A stretch of DNA of 64,000 nucleotides from the NCBI RefSeq assembly GCF_023701945.1, contig NZ_JABAEF010000021.1, positions 5,461 to 69,460 of the forward strand, in the 5' to 3' direction. Origin of the DNA: Rhizobium sp. CG5 (lineage in GTDB: Bacteria; Pseudomonadota; Alphaproteobacteria; Rhizobiales; Rhizobiaceae). The notes below the pieces were generated by a model. The model was not told where the DNA came from, made no database searches, and worked only from the letters and a program-made list of their open reading frames with translations. How positions within the stretch are numbered: position 1 is the first letter of the stretch; each line of letters starts with the position of its first letter. The position numbers and the translations under genes are program-made. Shown here one piece after another: positions 31,453 to 39,467 of the stretch.

Positions 31453-32568
31453 TCACACCATCGAGCGCAGCACCGAGCAAAGGCAGGTCAGCAGGAAGAC
31501 CGCCGGCACGGTGTAGCGGATGTTGCGGCGGATCTCGCCTTCCAGATGCGGATAACGGTCGCGGATCGCCAGCGGCGCATAGACCAGCAGGATGTTCATC
31601 AGCAGCACGCCGGTCAGATAGAGGTAGCCGATCGAGGTCATGAAGGCGATCGGCGAATTCATCGATATGCTGCCGGGAAAGCTGGCCTCATAGGTGAAAC
31701 TCAAGGCCGCCAGCGCCATCAGCGCCGAAAAGGTCAGCGGCGCCTTGTCGCCGAGCAGTTTTTCCGGCGCCCACAGGATGAACACGGACACCGACATGAC
31801 AGCGGCGAAGGGTACGAAGATGCGCAGGAGATAAAAGCTCCATTCCCGCTCGACCACCGCCGAGGCGATCACCCGCACGAAGGGCCGCGCGTTCCAGCCG
31901 TAGAAACGCTCCATGACGAACCGCATCGACCCTGCCGTCCAGTTGCTGGCCGACAGGGTTCCGGCCACCGACGACAGTTCCCGGTCGAGATCGGTCATCA
32001 CGAAGATCACGTCATCGGCGGAATAGCGGGGCGAGACGAGGGACAGTTGCAGGTGCTGGCGGTCGAAGGGAAAGCTCGACATGTCGATGGCAACGCGGAA
32101 ATCCGCGTCCATGCGGCTGATCAGCGTCACCGTCCCGTCCGCCCGGATCGAGATCGAGGTCGATTGCGAGCGCGGCACGCTGATCTGGTTCTCGATGACG
32201 GCGCCGGGCGTCCAGATCGACGAGAGCACGGCCTCGGCATCCGCGCCGACCAGGTCCCGGCGCCCGACGCCAGTCGCCCGCGCGTCAAAAGCCTGGCCAG
32301 GATCCTTCCATCTTTGCGTCACCTCGACGACGAGCGAGGCCTCGCGCAGCGGCTCATCGATTTTCGAGACATTGAGGATGCGCATGGCGATGTGCACGGG
32401 GACCGGCAGGTGGACGCCCCGAGGCATGGGCACGGACTGTCCGACCTGCTGCGCCAGCGCGGCACTGCTGGCCGTGGCAACCGTTCCGGCCACCAGCAGG
32501 CAGGTGAGCATGAGCAGCACCGACCGCGCAAGGGGAAAGGCCGGACGGAGTGTCGCGCCGCGGCTCAT
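31453..32568 (-). CDS. Prokaryotic pentameric ligand-gated ion channel (Cys-loop/Pro-loop family)
   Basis: A 371-residue membrane protein. A signal peptide (to about residue 40, ...SSAALAQQ) precedes a beta-rich extracellular domain: VHIAMRILNVSKIDEPLREA, VVEVTQRWKDPGQAFDAR, SSIWTPGAVIENQ and the Pro-loop SSFPFDRQHLQLSLV, which lacks the Cys pair as in bacterial GLIC/ELIC. Four membrane helices follow (EWSFYLLRIFVPFAAVMSVS; the pore helix LTFSALMALAALSFTYEA; MTSIGYLYLTGVLLMNILLV; YTVPAVFLLTCLCSVL). It would form a homopentameric channel. The start overlaps the stop of the upstream Cache-HAMP sensor gene by four bases, so the two are translationally coupled. Ligand and ion selectivity are not inferable. 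Confidence 0.87.
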   Translation of the reverse strand: MSRGATLRPAFPLARSVLLMLTCLLVAGTVATASSAALAQQVGQSVPMPRGVHLPVPVHIAMRILNVSKIDEPLREASLVVEVTQRWKDPGQAFDARATGVGRRDLVGADAEAVLSSIWTPGAVIENQISVPRSQSTSISIRADGTVTLISRMDADFRVAIDMSSFPFDRQHLQLSLVSPRYSADDVIFVMTDLDRELSSVAGTLSASNWTAGSMRFVMERFYGWNARPFVRVIASAVVEREWSFYLLRIFVPFAAVMSVSVFILWAPEKLLGDKAPLTFSALMALAALSFTYEASFPGSISMNSPIAFMTSIGYLYLTGVLLMNILLVYAPLAIRDRYPHLEGEIRRNIRYTVPAVFLLTCLCSVLRSMV

Positions 32569-33692
32569 GCCCGGATACCGTGTGATCCGGCGCCCGGATC
32601 CCGGCTGGCGGCCAGCCGGTCTATGGCACGGCGAAGATCGGCGATTTCGGGTCGGCTGCTGGTCGCTGGCGCGTCCGGATCACCGGTGCCCGCGGCAAGC
32701 GCCTGCGCATGGGCGGTCAGGTCGGCGAGCGGCCGGATCAGCATGGCCCGCAGGCTGACCATGATGACGGCAAAGCCGATCAGCAGGCCGCCGAGCGCCA
32801 CCGCGCAGGCCGTCAGGATCGAGCGGTCGAGGCCGCTGTCGAGGCCGGAGAAATTGCGGGCGATGATGATCGTGCCGATCATCCGGCCGCTATAGTCGAG
32901 CAGCGGCTGGCCATAGGTGCCGAGCTCCTCGCCGTTGATCCGCGCCGACCCCTGTACCGGCTCGCGGGCCAGGCGGATCTGGCCATCGCGATAGAGCGAC
33001 TGGAACAGCGCCGAGTCGGTGGAGGATTCGATCTCCAGGCTGCCGTCGCCCGGCGCGGCCTGCTTGTTCTTGGCACCAATGCCGGCCATGTCAGGGCTGA
33101 GATAGAGGGCGAAATCGGCGCCGGAGGCCGATTTGGCCAGATCCAGCAGCGATTTCAGGTCGATGCCGACCTCCACCGTGCCGATCACGCTGTCGCCATC
33201 GACGATCGCCGAGACGGCGCGCAGGCTGAGCCCCGCCAGGCCGACCTCGAGACCCTTCTGCGAATTCCGGCTGCGGTTGGCCGCCAGGATCATCGGCCGG
33301 AAGCCCGACAGGTCCTGTCCGAAATTGCCGGGGTCCTGCACACGCAGGAAGGAGTGGATATCGCTGGTGTGGAAATGCAGCATGTCGACGCCGGCGACAC
33401 TGGACAGATTGGCATAGATCGGCTGCATCAGGGCCTGCAGGCCGGCCCGGTCGCCGCTGCGCATCAGCGTCTTTACCTCGGGGCTGCGGGCGATCTGGTC
33501 GGCATGGGTCTGCGACAGGCTGGCGGCTTGCGCCATCGCCGTCGTCAGCAGCAGCGCCGTGGTCTGCATTTCGCTGGCCTTGCTTTCGTCCAGCCTCTGG
33601 CGGCCGCTGGAAACAACGATCGTGCAGGAAATCGCCAACACCACGGCGAGCAGCGCTGCGGTGGTGATGGCCAGGCTTCTGTCCAGTGTCAT
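32565..33692 (-). CDS. Double-Cache membrane sensor with HAMP and no output domain
   Basis: A 375-residue membrane protein. After a membrane helix (LAITTAALLAVVLAISCTIV) comes a large periplasmic region (about 35-280) with the dCache_3-like signature DMLHFHTSDIHSFLRVQDPG, FGQDLSGFRPMILAANRS and GLEVGLAGLSLRAVSAIVDG, a second membrane helix (about 285-315) and a HAMP-like helix (IRPLADLTAHAQALAAGTGD). It ends 30-40 residues later without kinase, GGDEF or methyl-accepting domain. Full-length relatives are usually chemoreceptors or kinases. The 4-base ATGA overlap with the ligand-gated channel gene suggests the two proteins work together. Confidence 0.82.
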   Translation of the reverse strand: MTLDRSLAITTAALLAVVLAISCTIVVSSGRQRLDESKASEMQTTALLLTTAMAQAASLSQTHADQIARSPEVKTLMRSGDRAGLQALMQPIYANLSSVAGVDMLHFHTSDIHSFLRVQDPGNFGQDLSGFRPMILAANRSRNSQKGLEVGLAGLSLRAVSAIVDGDSVIGTVEVGIDLKSLLDLAKSASGADFALYLSPDMAGIGAKNKQAAPGDGSLEIESSTDSALFQSLYRDGQIRLAREPVQGSARINGEELGTYGQPLLDYSGRMIGTIIIARNFSGLDSGLDRSILTACAVALGGLLIGFAVIMVSLRAMLIRPLADLTAHAQALAAGTGDPDAPATSSRPEIADLRRAIDRLAASRDPGAGSHGIRA

Positions 33693-33895
33693 GATATCCG
33701 GCCGGTTCGAAAGGAATGCGATGCCGGAAGATCTAGGGGATTCACCGGATCAGCGGAACGGCCAAATCTGGGGGCAATTCGATGCCACGCCTTGTGGGGC
33801 AAGACGATCGCTCTGTCGGCGCATGATCATTTGCCCTTAAGCGGGCAGACAGCGCGCCGGTTAACGGCGCGCTGTCCTGTCGTGTGTTACGGCAA
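33693..33895. other. Spacer between phoX and the sensor/channel operon
   Basis: About 200 bases. At 33848-33876 a 12-bp perfect stem (GACAGCGCGCCG with its complement) closes a five-base loop just past the phoX stop, but it lacks a T tract, so termination is uncertain. The rest probably carries the promoter of the sensor/channel pair. Confidence 0.5.
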
Positions 33896-35809
33896 TCAGC
33901 CGATCAGGGCGTTGTCGTCGCGCTTGACGGCGATGACGGTCGAACGCGGCAGCTTGCCTTCGCCATCCGGGAACGGCGCGTCGGGGTGCTGGATGCCGAC
34001 GAAGTGGGTGCGCTTGTCGGCCGACCAGGTCTGGCCGGTGACCTCGGCGCCCTTCGGTGCGGTGAGGAAGCGTTCGATGCGGCCCGTTGCCGGATCGCCG
34101 GCCAGCATCTGGTTATTGCCCTGGCCGAGGAACTGGCCCTCGTTGCTGTCCTCGCCGTCGGTCTGGATCCACAACAGACCGGTCGAGTCGAACATCATGC
34201 CGTCGGGCGAATTGAACATGTTGCCCGAGTTGATGTTGGACGAACCGGCATAGGCGTCGCCCTTGTGCACATCCGGATTGCCGGCCATGACGAACAGGTC
34301 CCACTTGAACTTGCCATCGGCATGGTCGTCGTTTTCCGGATACCAGCGCACGATCTGGCCGTATTCGTTGGCTTCGCGCGGGTTGACGGCGCTGATCTCC
34401 ATGACATCGCCGCCGGCATTGGTGCGCATCTTGCCGTCCTTCATGACGGCGCGGTTGCTGTTGTTGGTCAGTGCGCAATAGGCTTCGATGGCGACCGGGT
34501 TGACGGCGACCCATTCCGGGCGGTCCATGGTGGTGGCGCCGACCTTGGAGGCGGCCTGGCGGGTGAAGACGTAGATCTCGTCGGCCTTCATGCCGGTTGT
34601 TTCAGGCGTCAGAGCCAGCCATTCGCCGGTGCCTTCGTCGGTGAACTTGGCAACGAACAGCGTGCCTTCGTCGAGCAGCTTGGACGTGTCGCCGCCCGGC
34701 ACGTAGATGCCGTTCGAGACATACTTGTAGAGGAACTCGCCCCGTTCGTCGTCGCCGAGATAAACCACGACGCGGCCGTCGCGGGCAACCACGACAGCGG
34801 CATTCTCATGCTTGAAGCGACCGAGCGCGGTGCGCTTGATCGGCGTCGAGGACGCATCCGACGGATCGATCTCGACGATATAGCCGGTGCGATGCGGTTC
34901 GTTGGGGTTCTTCGAGACGTCGAAGCGGGCGTCGAACTTCTCGTAGGAATATTGCGACTTGGCGGCAATGCCGTAGCGCTTGTAATCGGCCGGCAGCGCG
35001 AAAGCCTCGTCGGTGGAGCCGAAATAGCCGTTGAAGTTTTCTTCGCAGGTCAGATAGGTGCCCCACGGCGTCTTGCCGGCGCCGCAATTGTTGAAGGTCC
35101 CGAGACAGTCGGTGCCGTTCGGATCGGCTGCGGTCTTCAGAAGGTCGGTGCCGGCAGCCGGACCCGAGATCTTCATCGGCGTGTTGTGGTGGATGCGGCG
35201 GTTGAACGGGCTGTCGAGCACGATTTCCCAGCCGTTTTCGCCCTCAGCCACTTCCATCACGGTCACGCCCTGCATGTTCTGCAGGATCTTGACGTCGTCG
35301 GCGCTTTTCGGCGTGCCCTTCTCGTTGTGGGGAAGGTTGATTTCCGGGTTGACGTATTCGTGGTTGATGGCGATCACCTGATGCTCGCCGATGATGAACA
35401 GTTCCATGCCATCGGTGTTCTCGCCGAATACCTTGTCGGAATGCTCAAGGCTGACGCCATTGGCCGGATCGACATCCGGGACGTTGGAAAACAGCGGCTG
35501 GCCCCATTTGGCGAGCGGCTTCCAGCTATAACCTTCCGGAACGTGGATGGTGTTATCGGTCGAAATCGCGATCGGCTTGAACGAGAAGCGCGAGGCAGCG
35601 TCCTGGGCCTGGGCCGAGGTGGACGACATCAGGTTGCCGAGCGTGCCCATGGCAGCAGCCGCCGAGCCGACGGCCAGGATGCCGCCGAGAAAGCCGCGGC
35701 GCGACAGGGCCGATTCGACGACCTGGTCAAAATCGGTCACGGCCGGTGGCGGGTTCTGCAACTCATCCCATTCGTCCCAGGACAGGTAGTTCGTTTTGTT
35801 GTCGGTCAT
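33896..35809 (-). CDS. phoX: PhoX-family (DUF839) alkaline phosphatase
   Basis: A 637-residue exported phosphatase. A twin-arginine signal is visible well inside the N-terminus (ALSRRGFLGGILAVGSAAAA, about residues 34-53), as in other PhoX proteins. The DUF839 beta-propeller shows HQVIAINHEYVNPEINLPHN, TPWGTYLTCEENFNGYFG, GRFKHENAAVVVARDGRVVV and TEGEDSNEGQFLGQGNNQML-like segments (here QTDGEDSNEGQFLGQ). PhoX enzymes use Ca and Fe to release phosphate from phosphoesters in the periplasm. I could not find a clear Pho box upstream. The sensor/channel operon follows on the same strand. Confidence 0.9.
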   Translation of the reverse strand: MTDNKTNYLSWDEWDELQNPPPAVTDFDQVVESALSRRGFLGGILAVGSAAAAMGTLGNLMSSTSAQAQDAASRFSFKPIAISTDNTIHVPEGYSWKPLAKWGQPLFSNVPDVDPANGVSLEHSDKVFGENTDGMELFIIGEHQVIAINHEYVNPEINLPHNEKGTPKSADDVKILQNMQGVTVMEVAEGENGWEIVLDSPFNRRIHHNTPMKISGPAAGTDLLKTAADPNGTDCLGTFNNCGAGKTPWGTYLTCEENFNGYFGSTDEAFALPADYKRYGIAAKSQYSYEKFDARFDVSKNPNEPHRTGYIVEIDPSDASSTPIKRTALGRFKHENAAVVVARDGRVVVYLGDDERGEFLYKYVSNGIYVPGGDTSKLLDEGTLFVAKFTDEGTGEWLALTPETTGMKADEIYVFTRQAASKVGATTMDRPEWVAVNPVAIEAYCALTNNSNRAVMKDGKMRTNAGGDVMEISAVNPREANEYGQIVRWYPENDDHADGKFKWDLFVMAGNPDVHKGDAYAGSSNINSGNMFNSPDGMMFDSTGLLWIQTDGEDSNEGQFLGQGNNQMLAGDPATGRIERFLTAPKGAEVTGQTWSADKRTHFVGIQHPDAPFPDGEGKLPRSTVIAVKRDDNALIG

Positions 35810-35978
35810 GTCGGTTCTCCGCGGTTGGAATTAGAATGTTTCCAATGCTGGGATAGCTCTCCGCCATAACAGAAAAATGACGATAGGCGGCGATGTCCCC
35901 AGTTCCGTGGCCTCTTGCCATGCTCCGATATCCGGCGTGATATGCCGCCACGGCAGCGATCCTGCGACAAGATTGAAT

Positions 35979-35994
35979 TTGACGTTTACGTAAA
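35979..35994 (+). promoter_or_regulatory. LiuR-like 16-bp dyad upstream of acyl-CoA dehydrogenase
   Basis: TTGACGTTTACGTAAA is an imperfect palindrome (arms TTGACG and CGTAAA) about 90 bases before the start of the acyl-CoA dehydrogenase gene. As I remember it, MerR-family LiuR regulators of branched-chain amino acid and acyl-CoA catabolism recognise sites of this type (TTTACGT half-sites). No regulator gene is nearby. Confidence 0.4.
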
Positions 35995-36084
35995 AATCAA
36001 TTAGCCAGAATCCGGGTCTGGACGCATGTCGGGGTGGCGACGGGCGGATAGATCCACTGTACAAAAGACGAGGAGGAGCATCCG

Positions 36085-37863
36085 ATGTACAAGGCGCCGG
36101 TCGAGGAGATCGCTTTCACCCTGAAACACGTGGCCGGCATGGCCGAGGCGCTGCAAAATGGCCGCCTGGGTGATCTGAGCGACGATCTCGTCGATGCCAT
36201 TCTATCGGAAGCGGGACGCTTTGCCACTGACGAAGTGGCGCCGCTCGGCGAGATCGGCGACAAGCAGGGCGCCCGCATGGTCGACGGCAAAGTTGTCGTG
36301 CCCGATGGCTGGGCCGAGCTTTACCGGCAATGGTCCGAAGGCGGCTGGAATTCCCTGACGGCGGCGGAAGATTTCGGCGGCCAGGCGCTGCCGCATATGC
36401 TCAATGTCGCAGCCCTCGAAATGTGGAATTCCGGCTCGATGGCCTTCGCGCTCGGCCCGACCCTCACCATGGGCGCCGTCGATGCCGTCACCACCCATGG
36501 CAGCGACGCCCTGAAACAAAAATTCCTGCACAAGATGGTCTCCGGCGAATGGATGGCCACCATGAACCTCACCGAGCCCCATGCCGGCTCGGATCTCGGC
36601 GTGATGAAGAGCCGTGCCGAACGCCGCGACGATGGCAGCTACCGCATTTTTGGCCAGAAGATCTTCATCACCTGGGGCGACCACGAGGTCACCGACAATA
36701 TCATCCATCTCGTCTTGGCCCGTCTCCCGGATGCGCCGGCCGGAACGCGCGGCATTTCGCTCTTCCTGGTGCCGAAATATCTGGTCGGTGACGACGGCGC
36801 GATCGGCGCCCGCAACGATCTGCATTGCCATTCGCTGGAACACAAGCTCGGCATTCACGGCTCGCCGACCTGCACGATGATCTATGGCGACGGCAAGTTC
36901 GGCGACGAGGCCGGCGCCATCGGCTACCTGATTGGCGAGGAGAACAAGGGCCTCAATTGCATGTTCACGATGATGAACAATGCGCGGCTGGCGGTCGGCA
37001 TGCAGGGCGTGGCGATCTGCGAGGCGGCCACCCAGAAGGCCGTGCACTATGCCAAGGATCGCACCCAGGGCAAGGCGCCGGGCTGGACCGGGTCCGGCAT
37101 GTCGCCGATCATCGAACATCCCGATATCGCCCGCACCCTGGTGACGATGAAGGCGCTGACCCAAGGCTCGCGCGCCATCTGCTACACCTGCGCCCATGCC
37201 ACCGACATGGCCCATCACGCCGACAGCACTGAGGCCGCCCACTGGGCCGAGCGCGCCGCCCTGCTCACCCCCATCGCCAAGAGCTTTGCCACCGATGCCG
37301 GCGTCGAGGTCGCCTCGCTCGGCATCCAGGTGCATGGCGGCATGGGCTTTATCGAGGAGACGGGTGCGGCCCGCTACCTGCGCGATGCCCGCATTGCGCC
37401 GATCTACGAGGGCACCAACGGCATCCAGGCGATCGATCTGGTCACCCGCAAGCTGCCGCTGTCGAACGGCGCCCATGTGCGCGGCTTCATCGCCGAGTTG
37501 AAAGCCATTGCCGCCGAGGTGCGCGCCTCCAACCGCGAGGGTTTCGGCAGCACGGCTGAGCGGCTGGAAACCAGCCTTGCCGATCTCGAACAGACGACCG
37601 AATGGCTGCTGGCCCGGCTCGGCGAAGGCAATGCCACCGCAGCCCTCTCCGGCGCCACGCCCTATCAGCGCCTGTTCGGCCTGGTCTTGACCGGCTGCTA
37701 TCTCGCCAAGGGCGGCCTGGCCGACGAGGACCACGGCCGCGACACCCGCATCGCGCTTTGCCGCTTTACCGCCGAAAACCTGATCGCCGAAACCGCCGCC
37801 CTGAAGGATCGCGTCATCAACGGCGAAGCCAGCCTGACCGCGGCGCGGGCGGTTTTGGGATAG
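36085..37863 (+). CDS. Acyl-CoA dehydrogenase (long form, DmdC/FadE-like)
   Basis: A 592-residue flavoenzyme introducing a trans-2,3 double bond into acyl-CoA. ATG 36085 follows GAGGAGGAG. It has the extra N-terminal segment of the long acyl-CoA dehydrogenase subgroup (MYKAPVEEIAFTLKHVAGMA), then TMNLTEPHAGSDLGVMKSRA and KIFITWGDHEVTDNIIHL (flavin and substrate region), the C-terminal core with GVEVASLGIQVHGGMGFIEE and PIYEGTNGIQAIDL, and an additional C-terminal helical domain. This architecture matches 3-methylmercaptopropionyl-CoA dehydrogenase (DmdC) and fatty-acyl relatives; the chain length used is unknown. A crotonase gene follows after a repeat. Confidence 0.9.
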   Translation: MYKAPVEEIAFTLKHVAGMAEALQNGRLGDLSDDLVDAILSEAGRFATDEVAPLGEIGDKQGARMVDGKVVVPDGWAELYRQWSEGGWNSLTAAEDFGGQALPHMLNVAALEMWNSGSMAFALGPTLTMGAVDAVTTHGSDALKQKFLHKMVSGEWMATMNLTEPHAGSDLGVMKSRAERRDDGSYRIFGQKIFITWGDHEVTDNIIHLVLARLPDAPAGTRGISLFLVPKYLVGDDGAIGARNDLHCHSLEHKLGIHGSPTCTMIYGDGKFGDEAGAIGYLIGEENKGLNCMFTMMNNARLAVGMQGVAICEAATQKAVHYAKDRTQGKAPGWTGSGMSPIIEHPDIARTLVTMKALTQGSRAICYTCAHATDMAHHADSTEAAHWAERAALLTPIAKSFATDAGVEVASLGIQVHGGMGFIEETGAARYLRDARIAPIYEGTNGIQAIDLVTRKLPLSNGAHVRGFIAELKAIAAEVRASNREGFGSTAERLETSLADLEQTTEWLLARLGEGNATAALSGATPYQRLFGLVLTGCYLAKGGLADEDHGRDTRIALCRFTAENLIAETAALKDRVINGEASLTAARAVLG

Positions 37864-37920
37864 AGTCTTTTACGATTTGACGTGTCGAAGAGCGCTATCC
37901 GTTGTCCCCTGGCGCTTTTC

Positions 37921-38125
37921 ACCCCCCTCTGTCCTGCCGGACATCTCCCCCTCAAGGGGGGAGATCGGATGGAGCACCGCTCGCAAACTTTTCTAAGGTT
38001 TGCATTGGTGCCAAGGCATAGTTCGCAGACCGTGTTCGTCGACGAGTTGTCGTGCCGGGTGACTGACTTGCCTTGAGTCGATCTCCCACCTTGAGGGGGA
38101 GATGTCCGGCAGGACAGAGGGGGGT
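37921..38125. repeat. RIME-like palindromic intergenic repeat (copy B)
   Basis: A 205-base element with inverted ends: ACCCCCCTCTGTCCTGCCGG followed by the ACATCTCCCCCTCAAGGGGG hairpin, and the mirror CCGGCAGGACAGAGGGGGGT at the right end. It is the best-preserved of four similar elements here and lies between the acyl-CoA dehydrogenase and crotonase genes. It contains no gene. Confidence 0.88.
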
Positions 38126-38176
38126 ATTCGGACTCACGATGCACGAATAAGCAGTTACAGCCCAAGGAAACGCACA

Positions 38177-38938
38177 ATGACCGACCACATCCTGATCGAA
38201 CGCCCAGAGGCCCATGCCGGTGTGCTGGTGATCCGCTTCAACCGGCCGGAGAAGAAGAACGCCATCACGCAGGCCATGTATGGCCGCATGACCGAGGGGC
38301 TGCTGGAGGCTGCGGCCGATCCGGCCATTCGCGCCATCGCCTTTCTCGGCACGGAAGGTTGTTTTTCGGCCGGCAATGACATGGCGGACTTTTTGGCCTT
38401 TGCCATGGCCGGTGCGGTCGGCGAGCCGGCCGCCTTTGCCTTCCTCAAGGCGCTGGCCTGCGCCGGCAAGCCCATCGTGTCGGGCGTCGACGGTCTGGCG
38501 ATCGGCATCGGCACCACCATTCATCTGCATTGCGACATGACCATCGCCTCCAGCCGCAGCCTGTTCAAGACGCCCTTTGTCGATCTGGCCCTGGTGCCGG
38601 AAGCGGGCTCCAGCCTGCTGGTGCCGCAGATCGCCGGTCACCAGCGCGCCTTTGCGCTGCTGGCCGCCAGCGAGGGCTTTTCGGCCGAGCAGGCGCGCGA
38701 GGCCGGCCTGATCTGGAAACTCGTCGAGCCGGCCGCCGTCGAAACGGAGACCCTGGCGCTGGCCGCCTCGCTTGCCGCCAAGCCGCCGGAGGCCATGCGC
38801 ATCGCCCGCACTCTGATCCGCGGCGACCGCACGGCCCTGCTGTCCCGCATGGACGAGGAACTGGTGCATTTCGTTGCCCAGCTGAAAAGCACCGAGGCCC
38901 GCGCCGCCTTCGAGGCCTTCATGCGCCCGAAGGCCTGA
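38177..38938 (+). CDS. Enoyl-CoA hydratase/isomerase (crotonase) family protein
   Basis: A 253-residue crotonase. The start MTDHILIERPEAHAGVLVIR at ATG 38177 is preceded by AAGGAAA; the frame is open upstream only through the repeat. The fold is marked by IRFNRPEKKNAITQAMYGRM, FLGTEGCFSAGNDMADF (oxyanion hole) and the CoA-binding turn SGVDGLAIGIGTTIHLHCDM. LALVPEAGSSLLVPQIAGHQ replaces the typical P-E-x-G region. The catalytic Glu pair of true hydratases is only partly conserved, so it could be an isomerase. With the dehydrogenase upstream it may serve acyl-CoA breakdown. Confidence 0.88.
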   Translation: MTDHILIERPEAHAGVLVIRFNRPEKKNAITQAMYGRMTEGLLEAAADPAIRAIAFLGTEGCFSAGNDMADFLAFAMAGAVGEPAAFAFLKALACAGKPIVSGVDGLAIGIGTTIHLHCDMTIASSRSLFKTPFVDLALVPEAGSSLLVPQIAGHQRAFALLAASEGFSAEQAREAGLIWKLVEPAAVETETLALAASLAAKPPEAMRIARTLIRGDRTALLSRMDEELVHFVAQLKSTEARAAFEAFMRPKA

Positions 38939-39090
38939 ATCGCCGGAAAGATCGCATCTTATCGGTGCCGTTCAGCCGCCTTTAGGAGGTCATGGGTTTA
39001 GATCGGCGCTTAAGGGCTTGCCACGGATGGGGACGGAGCGTCACCCATCCCGGTCAAGCGAGGGTTACGCATCAAGGGAGGCTTGGCGCC

Positions 39091-39414
39091 ATGCGCCTTA
39101 TGTTCTTGTGTTTCATGGCAGCACTCTGCGCGGCACCGGCCGGGCATGCCGGGCATGCCGGGCATGCCGGGCAGGCGACCGGCGACGGCGCCTATCAGCT
39201 TGCCGAAGTCATCTATGGCGGCGGCATCAGCACCCAGAACGGCAACAAGAAGCCGGTTCCGGGCGTGCGTCCGCAACGCTTCGTCTGCGTCATCGATCCG
39301 CCCGACAGCGCCAAGACCGATGGCAAATATTCCTGCCCGGCCAAACCCGGCCGGGTCGGCGGCAGCTGCCGCTGCTCCGGCACGGTCGGCAGCGGCACGC
39401 TGCTGTCTTACTGA
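39091..39414 (+). CDS. Small secreted cysteine-containing protein
   Basis: A 107-residue protein starting MRLMFLCFMAALCAAPAGHA behind GGGAGG; the longer in-frame start at 38992 has no signal peptide. The predicted signal peptide ends near a G-H-A tripeptide repeat. The mature part has four cysteines: FVCVIDPP, KYSCPAKPG and SCRCSGTVG. No family is recognised. It may be a small envelope or secreted protein with two disulfides. Confidence 0.65.
   Translation: MRLMFLCFMAALCAAPAGHAGHAGHAGQATGDGAYQLAEVIYGGGISTQNGNKKPVPGVRPQRFVCVIDPPDSAKTDGKYSCPAKPGRVGGSCRCSGTVGSGTLLSY
39138..39174 (+). repeat. 9-bp tandem repeat encoding G-H-A units
   Basis: GCCGGGCAT is repeated three to four times in a row just after the signal peptide of the small secreted protein. 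Copy-number changes would keep frame and change only the length of the linker at or near the cleavage site. Confidence 0.75.
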
Positions 39415-39467
39415 GAAGACGGCCGCACGCCATCGCGCGGCCTTTGGTATCAGACCGCGGCCAGGAC

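Noticed and set aside
33848..33876. Intrinsic terminator after phoX
   Set aside because: The 12-bp stem is strong but no T tract follows, so I list it only as a hairpin in the spacer.
35810..36084. Pho box upstream of phoX or the dehydrogenase
   Set aside because: I looked for paired CTGTCAT-like direct repeats with 11-base periodicity and did not find them; only the LiuR-like dyad stands out.
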